NCBI GenBank assembly: GCA_965243605.1
Contig: CBDEVQ010000091.1
Location: forward strand, 47,269-111,268
Source of the DNA: JBMYYR01 sp965243605
Lineage (GTDB): Bacteria > Bacteroidota > Bacteroidia > Flavobacteriales > CAJXXR01
DNA: 64,000 nt
Direction: 5' to 3'
The number at the start of each line of letters is the position of its first letter. The first letter of the stretch is position 1. The position numbers were made by a program, and so were the translations under genes. The notes under the pieces were generated by a model that was not told where the DNA came from, did not search any database, and saw only the letters and a list, made by a program, of their open reading frames with translations. Shown in pieces: positions 41,503-52,052 of the stretch.

Positions 41503-42629
41503 CGATTTAAAAGTTGGGTATACGTTTTTTTCCACTGATCTGACAAAACAGATTCAGTAAATTTTTCGGCAAAAGTACGACTTTCTTTACAAGCTATCTT
41601 TACTTCGGTTGGATTTTCTAAGATATAATTGATTTTAGAGACCAATTCTTTTCTATTGTTAATGTCAATATAATAAGAATTCGGACCTCCAGCTTCTGGG
41701 AAAACACCTTCTTTATTTGTTATTACTGGTATATTAGAAAACAAGGCTTCAATAATAGGAATACCAAATCCTTCAAATTTTGAAGGATAAATAAACATGG
41801 TTGCCAATTGATATATTTTAGCCAAATCTTCCATAGAATCTACCTTTGGGCTTAATAACCGCTCCGAAAGACCATTGATTTTAGCATACTCTTTAACACT
41901 GGTGTAATAATCTGTTTGTCTACCTATAGCAACTAATGGTATTGTATTTACAGCTTTTAGTGCTTTAAGAATAGATCTTAGGTTTTTCCTAGGTTCTATA
42001 GTACCTACATTAAGAATAAACTGATCGGGTAGGTTGTATTTTTCTTTAATTATATTGAGTTCTGAAGCACTATATGATTTTAAAAAAGCAGGATGACAAG
42101 TTTGATATATGACCTGTATTTTTTCTTCAGGAATATTTAAAAATTCAATGAGATCGTTTTTAGTTTGTTCACTAATTGCAATAATTAAGTCTGCTTGTTT
42201 ACAGGCATTAATTGTTTTAGATTTATATATTTTAATGTCAGTTTTTCTATACCATTCAGGAAATCTTAGAAAAATAACATCGTGAATGGTTACAATTTTT
42301 TTAAGATCGTAACTATAACCCATAGGCAGTTCATTACTTAAACCATGGAAAATATTAGCGTGATGTTTATGCGCGATCTTATACCCTCTAAAAAGTCTCC
42401 AAAAAGTACCAATTGTCTTCCATTTAGGTCTAATTTCAATAATATTTTCAGCAAGAAAAGGTTTCCTATGACTTGGCTTAGGATTTAATGTAAACAACAA
42501 CGCATTGGGTAGGGCTTTACTCATCATTCTAATGAGATCTCTGCTGTAATTCCCTAATCCACTAGAGTTGTGATAGGCACGTTTTGCATCATATGCTATT
42601 TTAATTGATGTTTTGTATTTATCCATCAT
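41499..42629 (-). CDS. Family 4 (GT-B) glycosyltransferase
   Basis: 376 residues. The C-terminal glycosyltransferase group 1 domain is clear: FILNVGTIEPRKNLRSILKAL, then YQLATMFIYPSKFEGFGIPIIEALFSNIPVITNKEG, which holds the EX7E-type nucleotide-sugar site. Cytoplasmic or peripheral membrane. It probably acts with the following, broken GT2 gene in the same glycan pathway. Overlaps the GNAT gene upstream by 11 nt, so it is part of a long leftward operon. Confidence 0.9.
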   Translation of the reverse strand: MMDKYKTSIKIAYDAKRAYHNSSGLGNYSRDLIRMMSKALPNALLFTLNPKPSHRKPFLAENIIEIRPKWKTIGTFWRLFRGYKIAHKHHANIFHGLSNELPMGYSYDLKKIVTIHDVIFLRFPEWYRKTDIKIYKSKTINACKQADLIIAISEQTKNDLIEFLNIPEEKIQVIYQTCHPAFLKSYSASELNIIKEKYNLPDQFILNVGTIEPRKNLRSILKALKAVNTIPLVAIGRQTDYYTSVKEYAKINGLSERLLSPKVDSMEDLAKIYQLATMFIYPSKFEGFGIPIIEALFSNIPVITNKEGVFPEAGGPNSYYIDINNRKELVSKINYILENPTEVKIACKESRTFAEKFTESVLSDQWKKTYTQLLNR

Positions 42630-43125
42630 AATTACCTTTTACATGTTTATCGAAACAGAAATACGTTCTATTTTTAAAACTAACCTGACTTAATTGATTG
42701 TAACCAATCTTTAAATATAGATTAATGGCCAATGGGTTCTCTATAAATGTATCTAAACGAATACCATTATAATGATTTGTTAAACAGAGTTCTTCAGCAA
42801 ATCTCATCATGCTTTTTGCTACACCTTTACCTTGAGATTTAGGATTAATGGCTAATCTATGAACCACTAAAACGGGACCGTTAAACGTCCAATTAACATC
42901 TGTGTATGTTGGATGTTCATCCTGATTTAAACACACACATCCTAATATTTCATCCTCTTCTTTATATACATAAAATTCTCCATTTTCGATATCATTTAAA
43001 ATGAGATCTTGAGAAGGATATTCATTATCCCATTGAAATATGTTTAATTCATGCATTCGTTCTATGGTTGCTTTATAACAAACCATAATCGCATTTAAAT
43101 CGTGTTTTTTAGCAAGTGTTATCAT
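42619..43125 (-). CDS. GNAT-family N-acetyltransferase
   Basis: 168 residues. The acetyl-CoA-binding motif A is VVHRLAINPKSQGKGVAKSMMRFAEELC, with the Q/RxxGxG/A core. Substrate unknown: amine or protein N-terminus are both possible. Overlaps the neighbouring genes on both sides (1 nt with the TauE gene, 11 nt with the glycosyltransferase gene). Confidence 0.85.
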   Translation of the reverse strand: MITLAKKHDLNAIMVCYKATIERMHELNIFQWDNEYPSQDLILNDIENGEFYVYKEEDEILGCVCLNQDEHPTYTDVNWTFNGPVLVVHRLAINPKSQGKGVAKSMMRFAEELCLTNHYNGIRLDTFIENPLAINLYLKIGYNQLSQVSFKNRTYFCFDKHVKGNYDG

Positions 43126-43889
43126 TAAAAAAAAGATAATTTAAAAATGGAAACCAAAATCATTACAATAAGTATATAGCGTACCCAAATGGCCGCCTGT
43201 TTGCTTTCTAAGGCAAATTTAGTGGCTATATATGCGCCTAATGCTTGTCCTATGGCTAAGCTAATACCATAATCCCATCTCACCAAATCGTGATAAATAA
43301 ATATGGCCAATGCCGGAATAATCATAAATACAGTCAGCAATATTTTAATCATATTACTCTGTAAAACAGTGTATTTAAAGGCAAGGACAAAGGTAGATAA
43401 ATAGAGCACACCCATTCCCATTTGAATGAATCCAGCATAAAAAGCTATTGCAAGTAAAACAAGTACATTGAGAATTGTTTTTCGCTCAATAACTTCGTGA
43501 GTCTCTTTTAACCATCTTTTAGGTTTTGCTAATACTAAGAATAACATTACAACCATTAAAGCTACAATAATCCATTTAAAATAATGAGCATCTACATAAT
43601 TAGATGTCCAAGCTCCTAATGCAGATCCTATTATTGTCGGAATAATATACCACCATCCATCATCTATCAAAGATTTAAAACGTTCATCTTTTCTAAAAGA
43701 TAAAACAGATGTTACAGATTGTGTCATTGCACCAACTCTATTCGTTCCATTAGCTAAATGTACAGGTACATCTAAAAACAAAAGTAAGCTTAAGGTAAAT
43801 ACAGATCCGTTCCCAGCCAAAGTGTTTATAAACCCAGACAAAAATCCTGCAAGTATTAATAAGGGAATAATAAAATCTTGAAATTCCAT
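43125..43889 (-). CDS. TauE/SafE-family anion export permease
   Basis: 254 residues with about eight membrane helices. The N-terminal FLSGFINTLAGNGSVFTLSLLLFL and LANGTNRVGAM match the TauE/SafE (DUF81) family, which moves sulfite, sulfoacetate or other organic anions. It abuts the symporter gene upstream. Substrate unknown. Confidence 0.85.
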   Translation of the reverse strand: MEFQDFIIPLLILAGFLSGFINTLAGNGSVFTLSLLLFLDVPVHLANGTNRVGAMTQSVTSVLSFRKDERFKSLIDDGWWYIIPTIIGSALGAWTSNYVDAHYFKWIIVALMVVMLFLVLAKPKRWLKETHEVIERKTILNVLVLLAIAFYAGFIQMGMGVLYLSTFVLAFKYTVLQSNMIKILLTVFMIIPALAIFIYHDLVRWDYGISLAIGQALGAYIATKFALESKQAAIWVRYILIVMILVSIFKLSFF

Positions 43890-45641
43890 TTACAATTGGA
43901 TACGTTTAGTAGAAAATATGAGTAAAATTAAACTGAAAATGGCAATTCCTAAACAGATTTGGAAATAGAACCATTCATCAAAGAGATAATATCCAGTTCC
44001 AAAAAGTATAGAATATGTTAAAGTCATTCCAGATATCCAAGCTATAAAATTATATTTCATTTCCCCTAACTGATTTCCTTGACCAGAAATTACATTCCAA
44101 AACCCCTTTGGCTTAACGCGGTTATAAAAGGTCTCAAGGGTAGAATTAGGTTCAGGTTTGGTAAGTAAACACACAACAATAGATGTTATTACTGTCATAA
44201 ATACTGTAAAGAAAAATGTATCCTTGGGGTCTGTATAAAATGATGTAAACTGAGGCTCTAAAACATATTTAGAAAGTGAATAATAAATAAAAGGAGAGAT
44301 GGTTGCAGTAATCTCGGTAATGGCATTAATGCGCCACCAGTACCATCTTATGATTAATATAAACCCAAGCCCAGCACCACATTCCATTACAAATTCCCAA
44401 ACTCCAGAAATATCTGTAATATATAAACTAATTATAGATCCTAAGATGGCTAATAAAACTGTAATGATACGTGTAACATTGACTTGTTGCTTATCAGAAG
44501 ATGCTTTATTAATAAAACGTTTGTACAAATCATTCGCTAAATAACCGGCTCCCCAGTTTAGTTGTGTTGAAATTGTAGACAAATATGCCGCTAAAAAAGA
44601 TGCCAATAGAAGACCTTTAAATCCTATAGGAAGAAAGTCTCTCATTGCTGAAGCATAGGCCATTCTAGGTGCAGACTCCATAAGATCTGGATATAAAACA
44701 AAACCAGCTAGGGCAACAATAATCCATGGCCAAGGACGAATAGAGTAGTGGGCAATTTGAAAAAACAAACCTGATAATACAGCATCCTTATTGGATTTGG
44801 TGCTCATCATTCGTTGTGCTACGTATCCACCACCACCAGGTTCTGCTCCAGGATACCAAGAACTCCACCATTGTACACCAACAAAAGCGATAAAGGTTCC
44901 TAATGATATGGCATAAAAACCAGATTGAGCAGTTGTATTACCTATGGATGGGAAAAAGTTTAAAGTTTCTGCCGGTATTTGTGCCTTTAAATTACTTAAT
45001 GATCCTATCTCTGGACTATCAACAACAAAATACGCTAATAAGATACTCGCAACCATAGCAAAAATAAACTGAACGGCATCGGTAACAGCAACACCCCATA
45101 ATCCTCCTAATGAAGAATACAAAGCTGCAAATAGCATTAATCCAAACAATATCATCCACAATTGTGTAATTTCAAAATCGAAAAACACTTGTAATATGGT
45201 TAACATGGCAGTATTCACCCAAGCTATTACGGCTACATTCATAACTAAACCTAAATATACAGACTTAATTCCTCTTAATGCCGATGCCGATTTACCACTA
45301 TACCTTAATTCAATAAATTCTACTTCTGTTAATACACCAGATTTACGCCACAATGAGGCAAAGAAAAAAGTGGTAAACATACCACCAATTAATGCGGCCC
45401 ACCAGATCCAGTTACCAGATATTCCATTTTTTGCAACAATTTCTGTTACAGCTAATGGGGTGTCGGCAGCAAATGTTGTAGCTACCATTGAGATTCCTGC
45501 TAAATACCAAGGGAATTTCCGACCTCCTAATAGGAAGCTTTCCATTCCTTGTGAGGCTCTTTTTTTAAAATATAGACTTATTCCAATACTAATACTTAAA
45601 AGCAATATTATAATTGCCCAATCAATCCCGTGTAATTCCAT
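43890..45641 (-). CDS. Sodium:solute symporter family protein
   Basis: 583 residues with about 13 membrane helices. The SSS family start FLLGGRKFPWYLAGISMVATTFAADTPLAVTEI and the central GLLLASFLAAYLSTISTQLNWGAGYLANDLYKRFI are characteristic. It couples sodium entry to uptake of a sugar, amino acid or organic acid; substrate unknown. It heads the leftward gene row that runs to 39398. Confidence 0.88.
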   Translation of the reverse strand: MELHGIDWAIIILLLSISIGISLYFKKRASQGMESFLLGGRKFPWYLAGISMVATTFAADTPLAVTEIVAKNGISGNWIWWAALIGGMFTTFFFASLWRKSGVLTEVEFIELRYSGKSASALRGIKSVYLGLVMNVAVIAWVNTAMLTILQVFFDFEITQLWMILFGLMLFAALYSSLGGLWGVAVTDAVQFIFAMVASILLAYFVVDSPEIGSLSNLKAQIPAETLNFFPSIGNTTAQSGFYAISLGTFIAFVGVQWWSSWYPGAEPGGGGYVAQRMMSTKSNKDAVLSGLFFQIAHYSIRPWPWIIVALAGFVLYPDLMESAPRMAYASAMRDFLPIGFKGLLLASFLAAYLSTISTQLNWGAGYLANDLYKRFINKASSDKQQVNVTRIITVLLAILGSIISLYITDISGVWEFVMECGAGLGFILIIRWYWWRINAITEITATISPFIYYSLSKYVLEPQFTSFYTDPKDTFFFTVFMTVITSIVVCLLTKPEPNSTLETFYNRVKPKGFWNVISGQGNQLGEMKYNFIAWISGMTLTYSILFGTGYYLFDEWFYFQICLGIAIFSLILLIFSTKRIQL

Positions 45642-45712
45642 AAATTTTGTAAAAAGGTAAAGATAAAATTTTTGAGGAATTTTTACGAGATTAAGCCTAT
45701 ACTAAACATCAA

Positions 45713-47830
45713 TTAATCCGTAAATAGAGTTACGGTTCCTTTTTCTACATCACCATCTTTAAACGTTATTGTATAAAAATAAACCCCGCCTAAACATTGT
45801 TCTCCAGAATCACGATATTGACCTGTCCAACATTCTCCAATTTCATCGTCGCTACAACGTTCGTATTGAGCGTTTAAATAAACCTCTCGACCCCAACGAT
45901 CATGAATTCTTAAGATCACATTGGATTGATAATCACCCATTGGAAAGGTAAATCCGTCATTAATCAAATCTTTATTTGGTGAAAACACATTTGGAAGAAA
46001 ACAATCAAGTTTGTTAATTAAAAATTCATCTTCATATATATTACCACATAAATCTGTTAATCTAAACGATAATATATGGTCACCACTTGTAAATGAAGTT
46101 CCTTTAAATCTATAATTTGGTAACAAGGACACTAACTCGCCATCAATAAACCATTCATAGTTAACACCACCAGCACCACCAGACACAAACATAGGTGCTA
46201 TAAAGTCATCACGATCACACAAGGTAAACGTGTTTCTTTCTATACTAACCTTAATAGGTAGAATAGGACCTGGAGAGGTAATAATTGTTTGTTTAATTAA
46301 ATGTTTTCCACATTCATCCAGTACATGATAGCTAGCTGTACCAAAATCTACCAAAGTTAAATCGAGATGGTCTGTATATGTAATAACACCATTAAGCTCC
46401 CAATATGAGGTTATAGTACCATGACCTCCAGAATATTCTCCTTCAATGGTTGTTTCTTCACATAAATATAGTTTGTCGGGTGCATCTATTGTTAATTCTT
46501 CTGGAGTAATGACATGAACATAGTCTTCAACCTCAAAACCACAATTATCAATTACTTTGAATTGAATATCGCCATTTATTCCTGGAGATAAATTTAAAAT
46601 TAGTGAATTAGATAATACGCCAGCCCCAGACCAATTGTAATTATATGCAGGTGCACCTCCTGTAAAAGTAGGTATTAATTCCATTTCTTCACACAGTATT
46701 ATTGTATCTGGAAGCGTTAATGACATGTTTGTATATTCGGTTACATTTACAACATGACTTAAGGTTTGACACCCATCAAAAACCGTAATGGTATATTCAC
46801 CATTATCTGTAAACGTTTGAATAGGTTCATTTGAAAATACGATCCCATTTTGTGACCATTCAATAGATACATCACCAAATCCACCAGAAATCATAGGATC
46901 TACAACTACATGATCCACACATTTAATGAAACTTGTTTGACCTGCGATTCCTAATACCAATGGAGTACCAACTTCAAAACTTCCTTGTTTTAAAAATACC
47001 GCTGAATTTTGCTGATCATCACCAATGTCTGCAATGGCTAATTTAATGTGATATGTTTCTCCACATTCAACTTCTGATCTTGCTTTTAAAACTTTGGTAA
47101 AACCATTAAAAGCTACAGTTGTTTCACTTAAGTTATCCACGAAAAACACAGAATACGAAGACCAATTGACATCAATAGATGCACAGGTTGCTGCACTTCC
47201 ACCTGTGGCATAACCTGAATTCAATGTGTTAATCATAACAGGAGTATTCGTGAACGTATTTGGATTTGATGGGTCAGGGATTAATGCAATGTTTTTTGCA
47301 TTGTTAGAATATGGACCATTAATTCCAGGACCACTAATAAAGAATCCAAATACATCATTAAATTGAGAACATGTATAGCCCGAATATTCATCAGAGGCAA
47401 AAACATATTCGAATTCTATTTCGGATCCACCAGCAACGAAATCAAATTCATAGACAATTGTATTACGTTGTGGCTGATTAGAATTGGAAATATTCGTTAA
47501 TATATTTAATAAATCAATGTCCGTAGCATTTACACCATTGTCTTGGTTCCCGTCATTTTGAGGTGTTGCTTCGCCAATACCGTGGGTAGACATAATTACA
47601 CCCTCATTAATACCTATATTGGATGCTGTTCCATTAAAATAACCTATTTGATCGCTTGTACCTGTAGACAACACAACATTTTGAGCAGCATTACTAGAAG
47701 TGGAACTCATTAAAACATCGTTAATCAAATAATTAGGCACATCATACGGTGATGTGTTATCTACATTTAATTGAGCGAATGAGGAATAGGTGGTAATGAA
47801 AATAAGGATAGAAAAAATACGTGTAAACAT
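45713..47830 (-). CDS. T9SS type B cargo protein with choice-of-anchor L domain
   Basis: 705 residues from the ATG at 47830, giving a signal peptide (MFTRIFSILIFITTYSSFAQ); a start 15 nt upstream is possible. The N-terminal choice-of-anchor L domain has STGTSDQIGYFNGTASNIGI and VYEFDFVAGGSEIEFEYVFASDEYSGYTCSQFNDVFGFFISGPG. Several Ig/PKD-like sheets follow. The C-terminus (FSPNKDLINDGFTF, LRIHDRWGREVYLN, GVYFYTITFKDG) is the CHU_C gliding/type B sorting domain recognised by the type IX secretion system. It would be on the cell surface as an adhesin-like protein. Confidence 0.92.
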   Translation of the reverse strand: MFTRIFSILIFITTYSSFAQLNVDNTSPYDVPNYLINDVLMSSTSSNAAQNVVLSTGTSDQIGYFNGTASNIGINEGVIMSTHGIGEATPQNDGNQDNGVNATDIDLLNILTNISNSNQPQRNTIVYEFDFVAGGSEIEFEYVFASDEYSGYTCSQFNDVFGFFISGPGINGPYSNNAKNIALIPDPSNPNTFTNTPVMINTLNSGYATGGSAATCASIDVNWSSYSVFFVDNLSETTVAFNGFTKVLKARSEVECGETYHIKLAIADIGDDQQNSAVFLKQGSFEVGTPLVLGIAGQTSFIKCVDHVVVDPMISGGFGDVSIEWSQNGIVFSNEPIQTFTDNGEYTITVFDGCQTLSHVVNVTEYTNMSLTLPDTIILCEEMELIPTFTGGAPAYNYNWSGAGVLSNSLILNLSPGINGDIQFKVIDNCGFEVEDYVHVITPEELTIDAPDKLYLCEETTIEGEYSGGHGTITSYWELNGVITYTDHLDLTLVDFGTASYHVLDECGKHLIKQTIITSPGPILPIKVSIERNTFTLCDRDDFIAPMFVSGGAGGVNYEWFIDGELVSLLPNYRFKGTSFTSGDHILSFRLTDLCGNIYEDEFLINKLDCFLPNVFSPNKDLINDGFTFPMGDYQSNVILRIHDRWGREVYLNAQYERCSDDEIGECWTGQYRDSGEQCLGGVYFYTITFKDGDVEKGTVTLFTD

Positions 47831-47968
47831 AAATACGTGATTCATTAGATTAACGAATCGGCAATATTCAAATTTCGTACCAATATAATATGGATGCTAT
47901 GACAATAATTAAATACTTATAGATTGAAAAATACAATGAGTTAACAACTAGCTACTTATATTAAAACA

Positions 47969-50497
47969 TTAAAAACTAACTTCCATTCTAAATTTTATAG
48001 CAGAACGGGATGAGATTGTATCAAAGAATGGATCTGTATTTATTCGGTGTAAATATTCTATTCTTAAAAAACTGAAAATATTACTTATTCCAGCTCCAAT
48101 TTCCATATACGGTTCATTCTTTGGCTGAGTTACTTTCTCATGATCATCAAACAAACCACCAGATCGAGTATCTAATTTACCAGCAAACATTTTAAAAGAT
48201 ACAGCTTCTCTAAGTTTTAGTTTATTAATGAACGGAATTTTATTAAATAGAATTCCTCCACCATTGGCCAGTAAGTGCATGTTTGTGTAGGTTGTACTAG
48301 ACAATGCATAATCATCCATTAAGTTATAAGCATAACGTGCTAATGCAATTCCTTGAACAGATTCTGGATTATAATACAATGGATAGGGTACTTTACCTAA
48401 AATGGTTCCTACATCAAAAAATCCTTTAATTTTTGTTGGCCCAATAAAAATGATCTTTTTTATAGATGCATTTAAGTGAGCATAGGGTTTAACAGCTCCT
48501 CCAGTTTTTAAGCTGGTTTGTCCAAGTTCAGCTGTAAAATGACAAATAGGCTCTGCCGCTCCATAATAAATTCTAGAAAAATAAGCCTGTTCGTAAGTCA
48601 AATCCTTAGAGTATCGAAAATCTAATAAAATCCCTGGATTTTTCAAATGCTTAACATCAACACCATTTTTTATGAACGGATTACGTGCATTGGATTCAAA
48701 TTGTCTGTAAAACGGACGAGCAACAATTTGTAATTCTGGTGTTATCTGATATTCTAAAGTTGCATCCCCGTAATGTTGTTTTAATAGATAGGGGTTAAGA
48801 TCTTTATTTTGAAAAACCGTTAATATGTTTCCTGAACCTTGTCCATATGGGTTTTCTTGAATAAACTCTTTAAATGGATTACGTGCAATTGCTCTATAAT
48901 CCTTCATATATCTAAGCTTTAACACTAATCTTTTTTCGGTTGGGAAAAGGTAGTTATAGTTCAAACCGTATTTTAATTCTTCATCTTTAGATCCATATCC
49001 AACAAATCCACCAACACTAAATGTTTCCGAAAACTGCTCCGATGTTCTTAATGGAATATTGTATCTATTTCCCTCAATATCATTCTTATAGAAAAAATCA
49101 AAATAAGGTCCAATATCAATATTTCTAGCTGAATAGTATCCCGAAAGTGTCATTGAACCCAATTTATCAATCATTTTCACAAAGGGGTTATCTCTTAAGA
49201 CATTTATACCATCTAAAGCATCTTCCGTCGTTGGAATATTAGAGCGTTCTAAAGTTTTCGTAACCGATTCGTTATTTGAGTTTAAATGAAAATTAATATC
49301 AGACAATGATTTCGTTTCAACCTCAGTATATTCAACCCTTGGAGAATATACCGTTTCTTTTTGAATTCTAAATTCTTTTTGTTCTTTCTGTGAACCTTTT
49401 GCCATGACTAAAGCGGCATCAGAAATTCGTTTAGTAGGGTGCCACACTTTACCAGGCCATTTTTGGTAGGTATAATCAATATTGTATTTTTTAATAAAGT
49501 TTACATTGGCAGTAATCGGAATTTCTGCATAAATTTTATTAACCGCATAATCTACATTGTCAACCCAAAAATGCCCTTTTAAAGCTGGTGCATGCTTAGA
49601 TTTTGGAAAGTAGTTGAATTTATACTTCTTGTAATCGTTATGCACTAAACTGTCAGTTAAATAAACGTTGTAATACAGTTTATAACTAGAAGAAATTGGA
49701 CTCGGAATAGGTTTGTTGAATATTTGAATAACATCTGTATAAAAATTCACATTATCCGCTAATTTATTATCAACTGTATTTTTTAAAATATCGTTTAAGT
49801 TCTCTAATATACTTTCCTCTGAAACATCAGTAATTACTTTGGTTTCATAACCTTTTACAATATCCGTTTCAAACGTTTCTGTAGACACAAAAATTGGAAG
49901 CATATAGCTAGAGTCTGTATCCTTAATAAAGGCATCCTGAGATTTCTTGAATTTACCTTGGTTTTTATAGGATTGATCCAAATTGGATAAATATACCGAT
50001 GTTTCTACTTTTTCTTTTAACTCTAAATTTTCAATACGTTTAGGATTATTCTTAGATTTATTTTTAAGGATACGTTTCATTAAAATTTCATCATATGTAT
50101 AATCAGGTGTTAAAACAATTTCATCTAAACTTTCAGCTTCTTCAATAAGCTTAATTTTCATTAATCGTCTACAACTTTTAATGGCTATTATTTCTGTATG
50201 AAATCCAATAAAACTAATTGAAATAGAATCTGCATTTGTATTGGCTGGAATAATTAATTCAAAATTCCCATCATAATCTGAGGTTGTCCCAATAGACGTT
50301 CCTAAAACGATAACATTTGCTGTTGGAATGGTTTCACCAGTAGATTTTTCTGAAACTACTCCAGAAATAGCACATTCTTTTTTGGTTCTTTGCGCATTAC
50401 AAATACTAAAACTTGAAATAAATATAAATATTAATGAATAAATGTACCTTCTTAACAAAGAAGTATGGAAATAAGTATTTAAAATAATGACCTTCAT
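47969..50497 (-). CDS. DUF5686 outer-membrane protein with carboxypeptidase-like regulatory domain
   Basis: 842 residues. After the signal peptide (ending ICNAQ) comes a carboxypeptidase D regulatory-like domain (CAISGVVSEKSTGETIPTANVIVLGTSIGTTSDYDGNFEL), as used in TonB-linked receptors. The large remainder matches DUF5686, with the barrel-like C-terminus ending KFRMEVSF. Two cysteine pairs lie early on. It is probably an outer-membrane barrel with a periplasmic plug, related to but distinct from SusC. Role unknown. Confidence 0.85.
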   Translation of the reverse strand: MKVIILNTYFHTSLLRRYIYSLIFIFISSFSICNAQRTKKECAISGVVSEKSTGETIPTANVIVLGTSIGTTSDYDGNFELIIPANTNADSISISFIGFHTEIIAIKSCRRLMKIKLIEEAESLDEIVLTPDYTYDEILMKRILKNKSKNNPKRIENLELKEKVETSVYLSNLDQSYKNQGKFKKSQDAFIKDTDSSYMLPIFVSTETFETDIVKGYETKVITDVSEESILENLNDILKNTVDNKLADNVNFYTDVIQIFNKPIPSPISSSYKLYYNVYLTDSLVHNDYKKYKFNYFPKSKHAPALKGHFWVDNVDYAVNKIYAEIPITANVNFIKKYNIDYTYQKWPGKVWHPTKRISDAALVMAKGSQKEQKEFRIQKETVYSPRVEYTEVETKSLSDINFHLNSNNESVTKTLERSNIPTTEDALDGINVLRDNPFVKMIDKLGSMTLSGYYSARNIDIGPYFDFFYKNDIEGNRYNIPLRTSEQFSETFSVGGFVGYGSKDEELKYGLNYNYLFPTEKRLVLKLRYMKDYRAIARNPFKEFIQENPYGQGSGNILTVFQNKDLNPYLLKQHYGDATLEYQITPELQIVARPFYRQFESNARNPFIKNGVDVKHLKNPGILLDFRYSKDLTYEQAYFSRIYYGAAEPICHFTAELGQTSLKTGGAVKPYAHLNASIKKIIFIGPTKIKGFFDVGTILGKVPYPLYYNPESVQGIALARYAYNLMDDYALSSTTYTNMHLLANGGGILFNKIPFINKLKLREAVSFKMFAGKLDTRSGGLFDDHEKVTQPKNEPYMEIGAGISNIFSFLRIEYLHRINTDPFFDTISSRSAIKFRMEVSF

Positions 50498-50699
50498 ATT
50501 AGGATTTACAGCGTGTTACTCTTTTATTACTTGGTATTAATTACAACCAGCAACATTTATGTTTTAAAAACAAATGCGCAAATTAAGGAAAATTAATAGA
50601 AAATGGAGATGTTTAAAGTAAGTAAATTATAAAATGATGAATAAATTTGTAACTTACTGTTAATTATTAATATTAACTGATTTTTAATATTTTTATTCT

Positions 50700-51611
50700 A
50701 TGCAATACATTATTAGGAATAAAATAAATATAAGTATAATTTTCATACTTATATTATTCTATTCGGTACACTATTTTATACCTAAATATATCATTGAACC
50801 AAATCACTTTATCACACTGCTATACAGAAGTATAAAGAGTGAAAACATTAACCATAAAATTTGCAAAGATTCCAATTTTAGATTCATAAATTCGGAAGGA
50901 ATGCAACTCAGTGGGAAATTTCAAAGGGGGGGTAACTATAAAAAAACTAAAGGTACCATTATATTAATTCATGGAATTCGAGGCAATAGATGCTATTATG
51001 ATGGCTTATCTCAAACTCTAAACAAAAATGGATACAATACATTAGCATTAGATTTAAGAGGACATGGAGACAGTGAAGGAACAATCTGTACTTTTGGTGC
51101 TAAAGAAAAGTCCGATATTGTAAGTGCTATAGACCACCTAAAAGAACAATATAACATCTCTGATATGATTGGTATTTGGGGGCAATCTTTAGGAGGGTCT
51201 GTTGCTTTACAAGCTTTGGCAATTGATAATAGATTGTAATTCGGAATAATAGAAAGTACATTTTCTAATTATGAAACGATAATCCACGAGTATATTAAAC
51301 GATTAATACATATAAACATTCCAATGCTATCTCACTACTTATCTAAAAGAGCAGCAGATATTGGAGGGTTTTCATTAGCTGAGGCCAATACATCTCTTAT
51401 TTGTCCACAAATTAGGCAACCCGTTTTTATGGCTCACGGAACAAAAGATATACATATACCAATCCAATATGGTAGAGATAATTATAATCTATTATCAACC
51501 AATAATAAAACCTTTTACGAAGTAGAAGGAGCAAGTCATGTAAACCTATGGAATGTTGGAGGCGAAGAATACCTAAATTCAATTTATAGATTCTTAGAAA
51601 ATGTAAAATAA
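50700..51611 (+). pseudogene. Alpha/beta hydrolase with an in-frame stop
   Basis: One continuous frame of 304 codons with a TAA at 51237-51239 (DNRL stop FGIIESTFSNY). The AB hydrolase is otherwise complete: an N-terminal membrane anchor (ISIIFILILFYSVHYFI), oxyanion region ILIHGIRGNRCYYDG, nucleophile elbow IGIWGQSLGGS, Asp in HGTKDIHIP and His in EGASHVNLW. The three catalytic residues lie on both sides of the stop, so neither piece can work alone. A single AAA or CAA to TAA change explains it. It may be a recent loss, since nothing else has decayed. Confidence 0.85.
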
Positions 51612-51647
51612 GCCCTTTTCATATACTAAATAGGACTTATTACATTT
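51598..51647. terminator. Bidirectional terminator between the hydrolase and OsmC genes
   Basis: AAATGTAAAATAAG (51598-51611, including the hydrolase stop) pairs with CTTATTACATTT (51636-51647) with a two-base bulge, and T follows on the + strand. A weak hairpin with a long loop. Confidence 0.5.
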
Positions 51648-52052
51648 TTAACTTTCCCAAATAAAGGTCATGTTCTGATTTAAATCAGGATGTAAACTTT
51701 TACTTACAGGACATGCTTTCCCTGCATTTTCAAGAACAATTTGAGTTTTTTTATCAAAGTCACCTTTCATGTAAAAATTGATCTGAATTTCTGAAACTCT
51801 ACGTGGGTTTACACCCATTACTTTAACTAATTCTGCATGAGATCCATCGATATTCCAACCTTTCTCATTCGCCTTAATTCCCATAATTGTTAACGTACAC
51901 TGAGCTAATGCATTCGACATTAAATCTGTTGGCGAAAATGTTTCGCCTTTACCTTGATTATCTGTTGGGGCATCCGATAAAATTTTGGTACCCGATTTAA
52001 CATGAGTAGACTCTGTTCTTAAATTCCCAATGTAATTTATTGTTGTTGTCAT
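51648..52052 (-). CDS. OsmC/Ohr-family peroxidase-like protein
   Basis: 134 residues. The family blocks GKGETFSPTDLMSNALAQCTLTIMGIKA (peroxidatic Cys in AQCTL) and NAGKACPVSKSLHPDL (second Cys) are both present. OsmC/Ohr proteins reduce organic hydroperoxides with thiol help. Its ATG overlaps the stop of the large gene upstream by 4 nt, so it is translated from the same transcript. Confidence 0.9.
   Translation of the reverse strand: MTTTINYIGNLRTESTHVKSGTKILSDAPTDNQGKGETFSPTDLMSNALAQCTLTIMGIKANEKGWNIDGSHAELVKVMGVNPRRVSEIQINFYMKGDFDKKTQIVLENAGKACPVSKSLHPDLNQNMTFIWES

Noticed and set aside
50600..50690. AGTAAGT/ACTTACT inverted repeat upstream of the broken hydrolase
   Set aside because: Arms are interrupted and A/T-rich; no promoter element fits around it.
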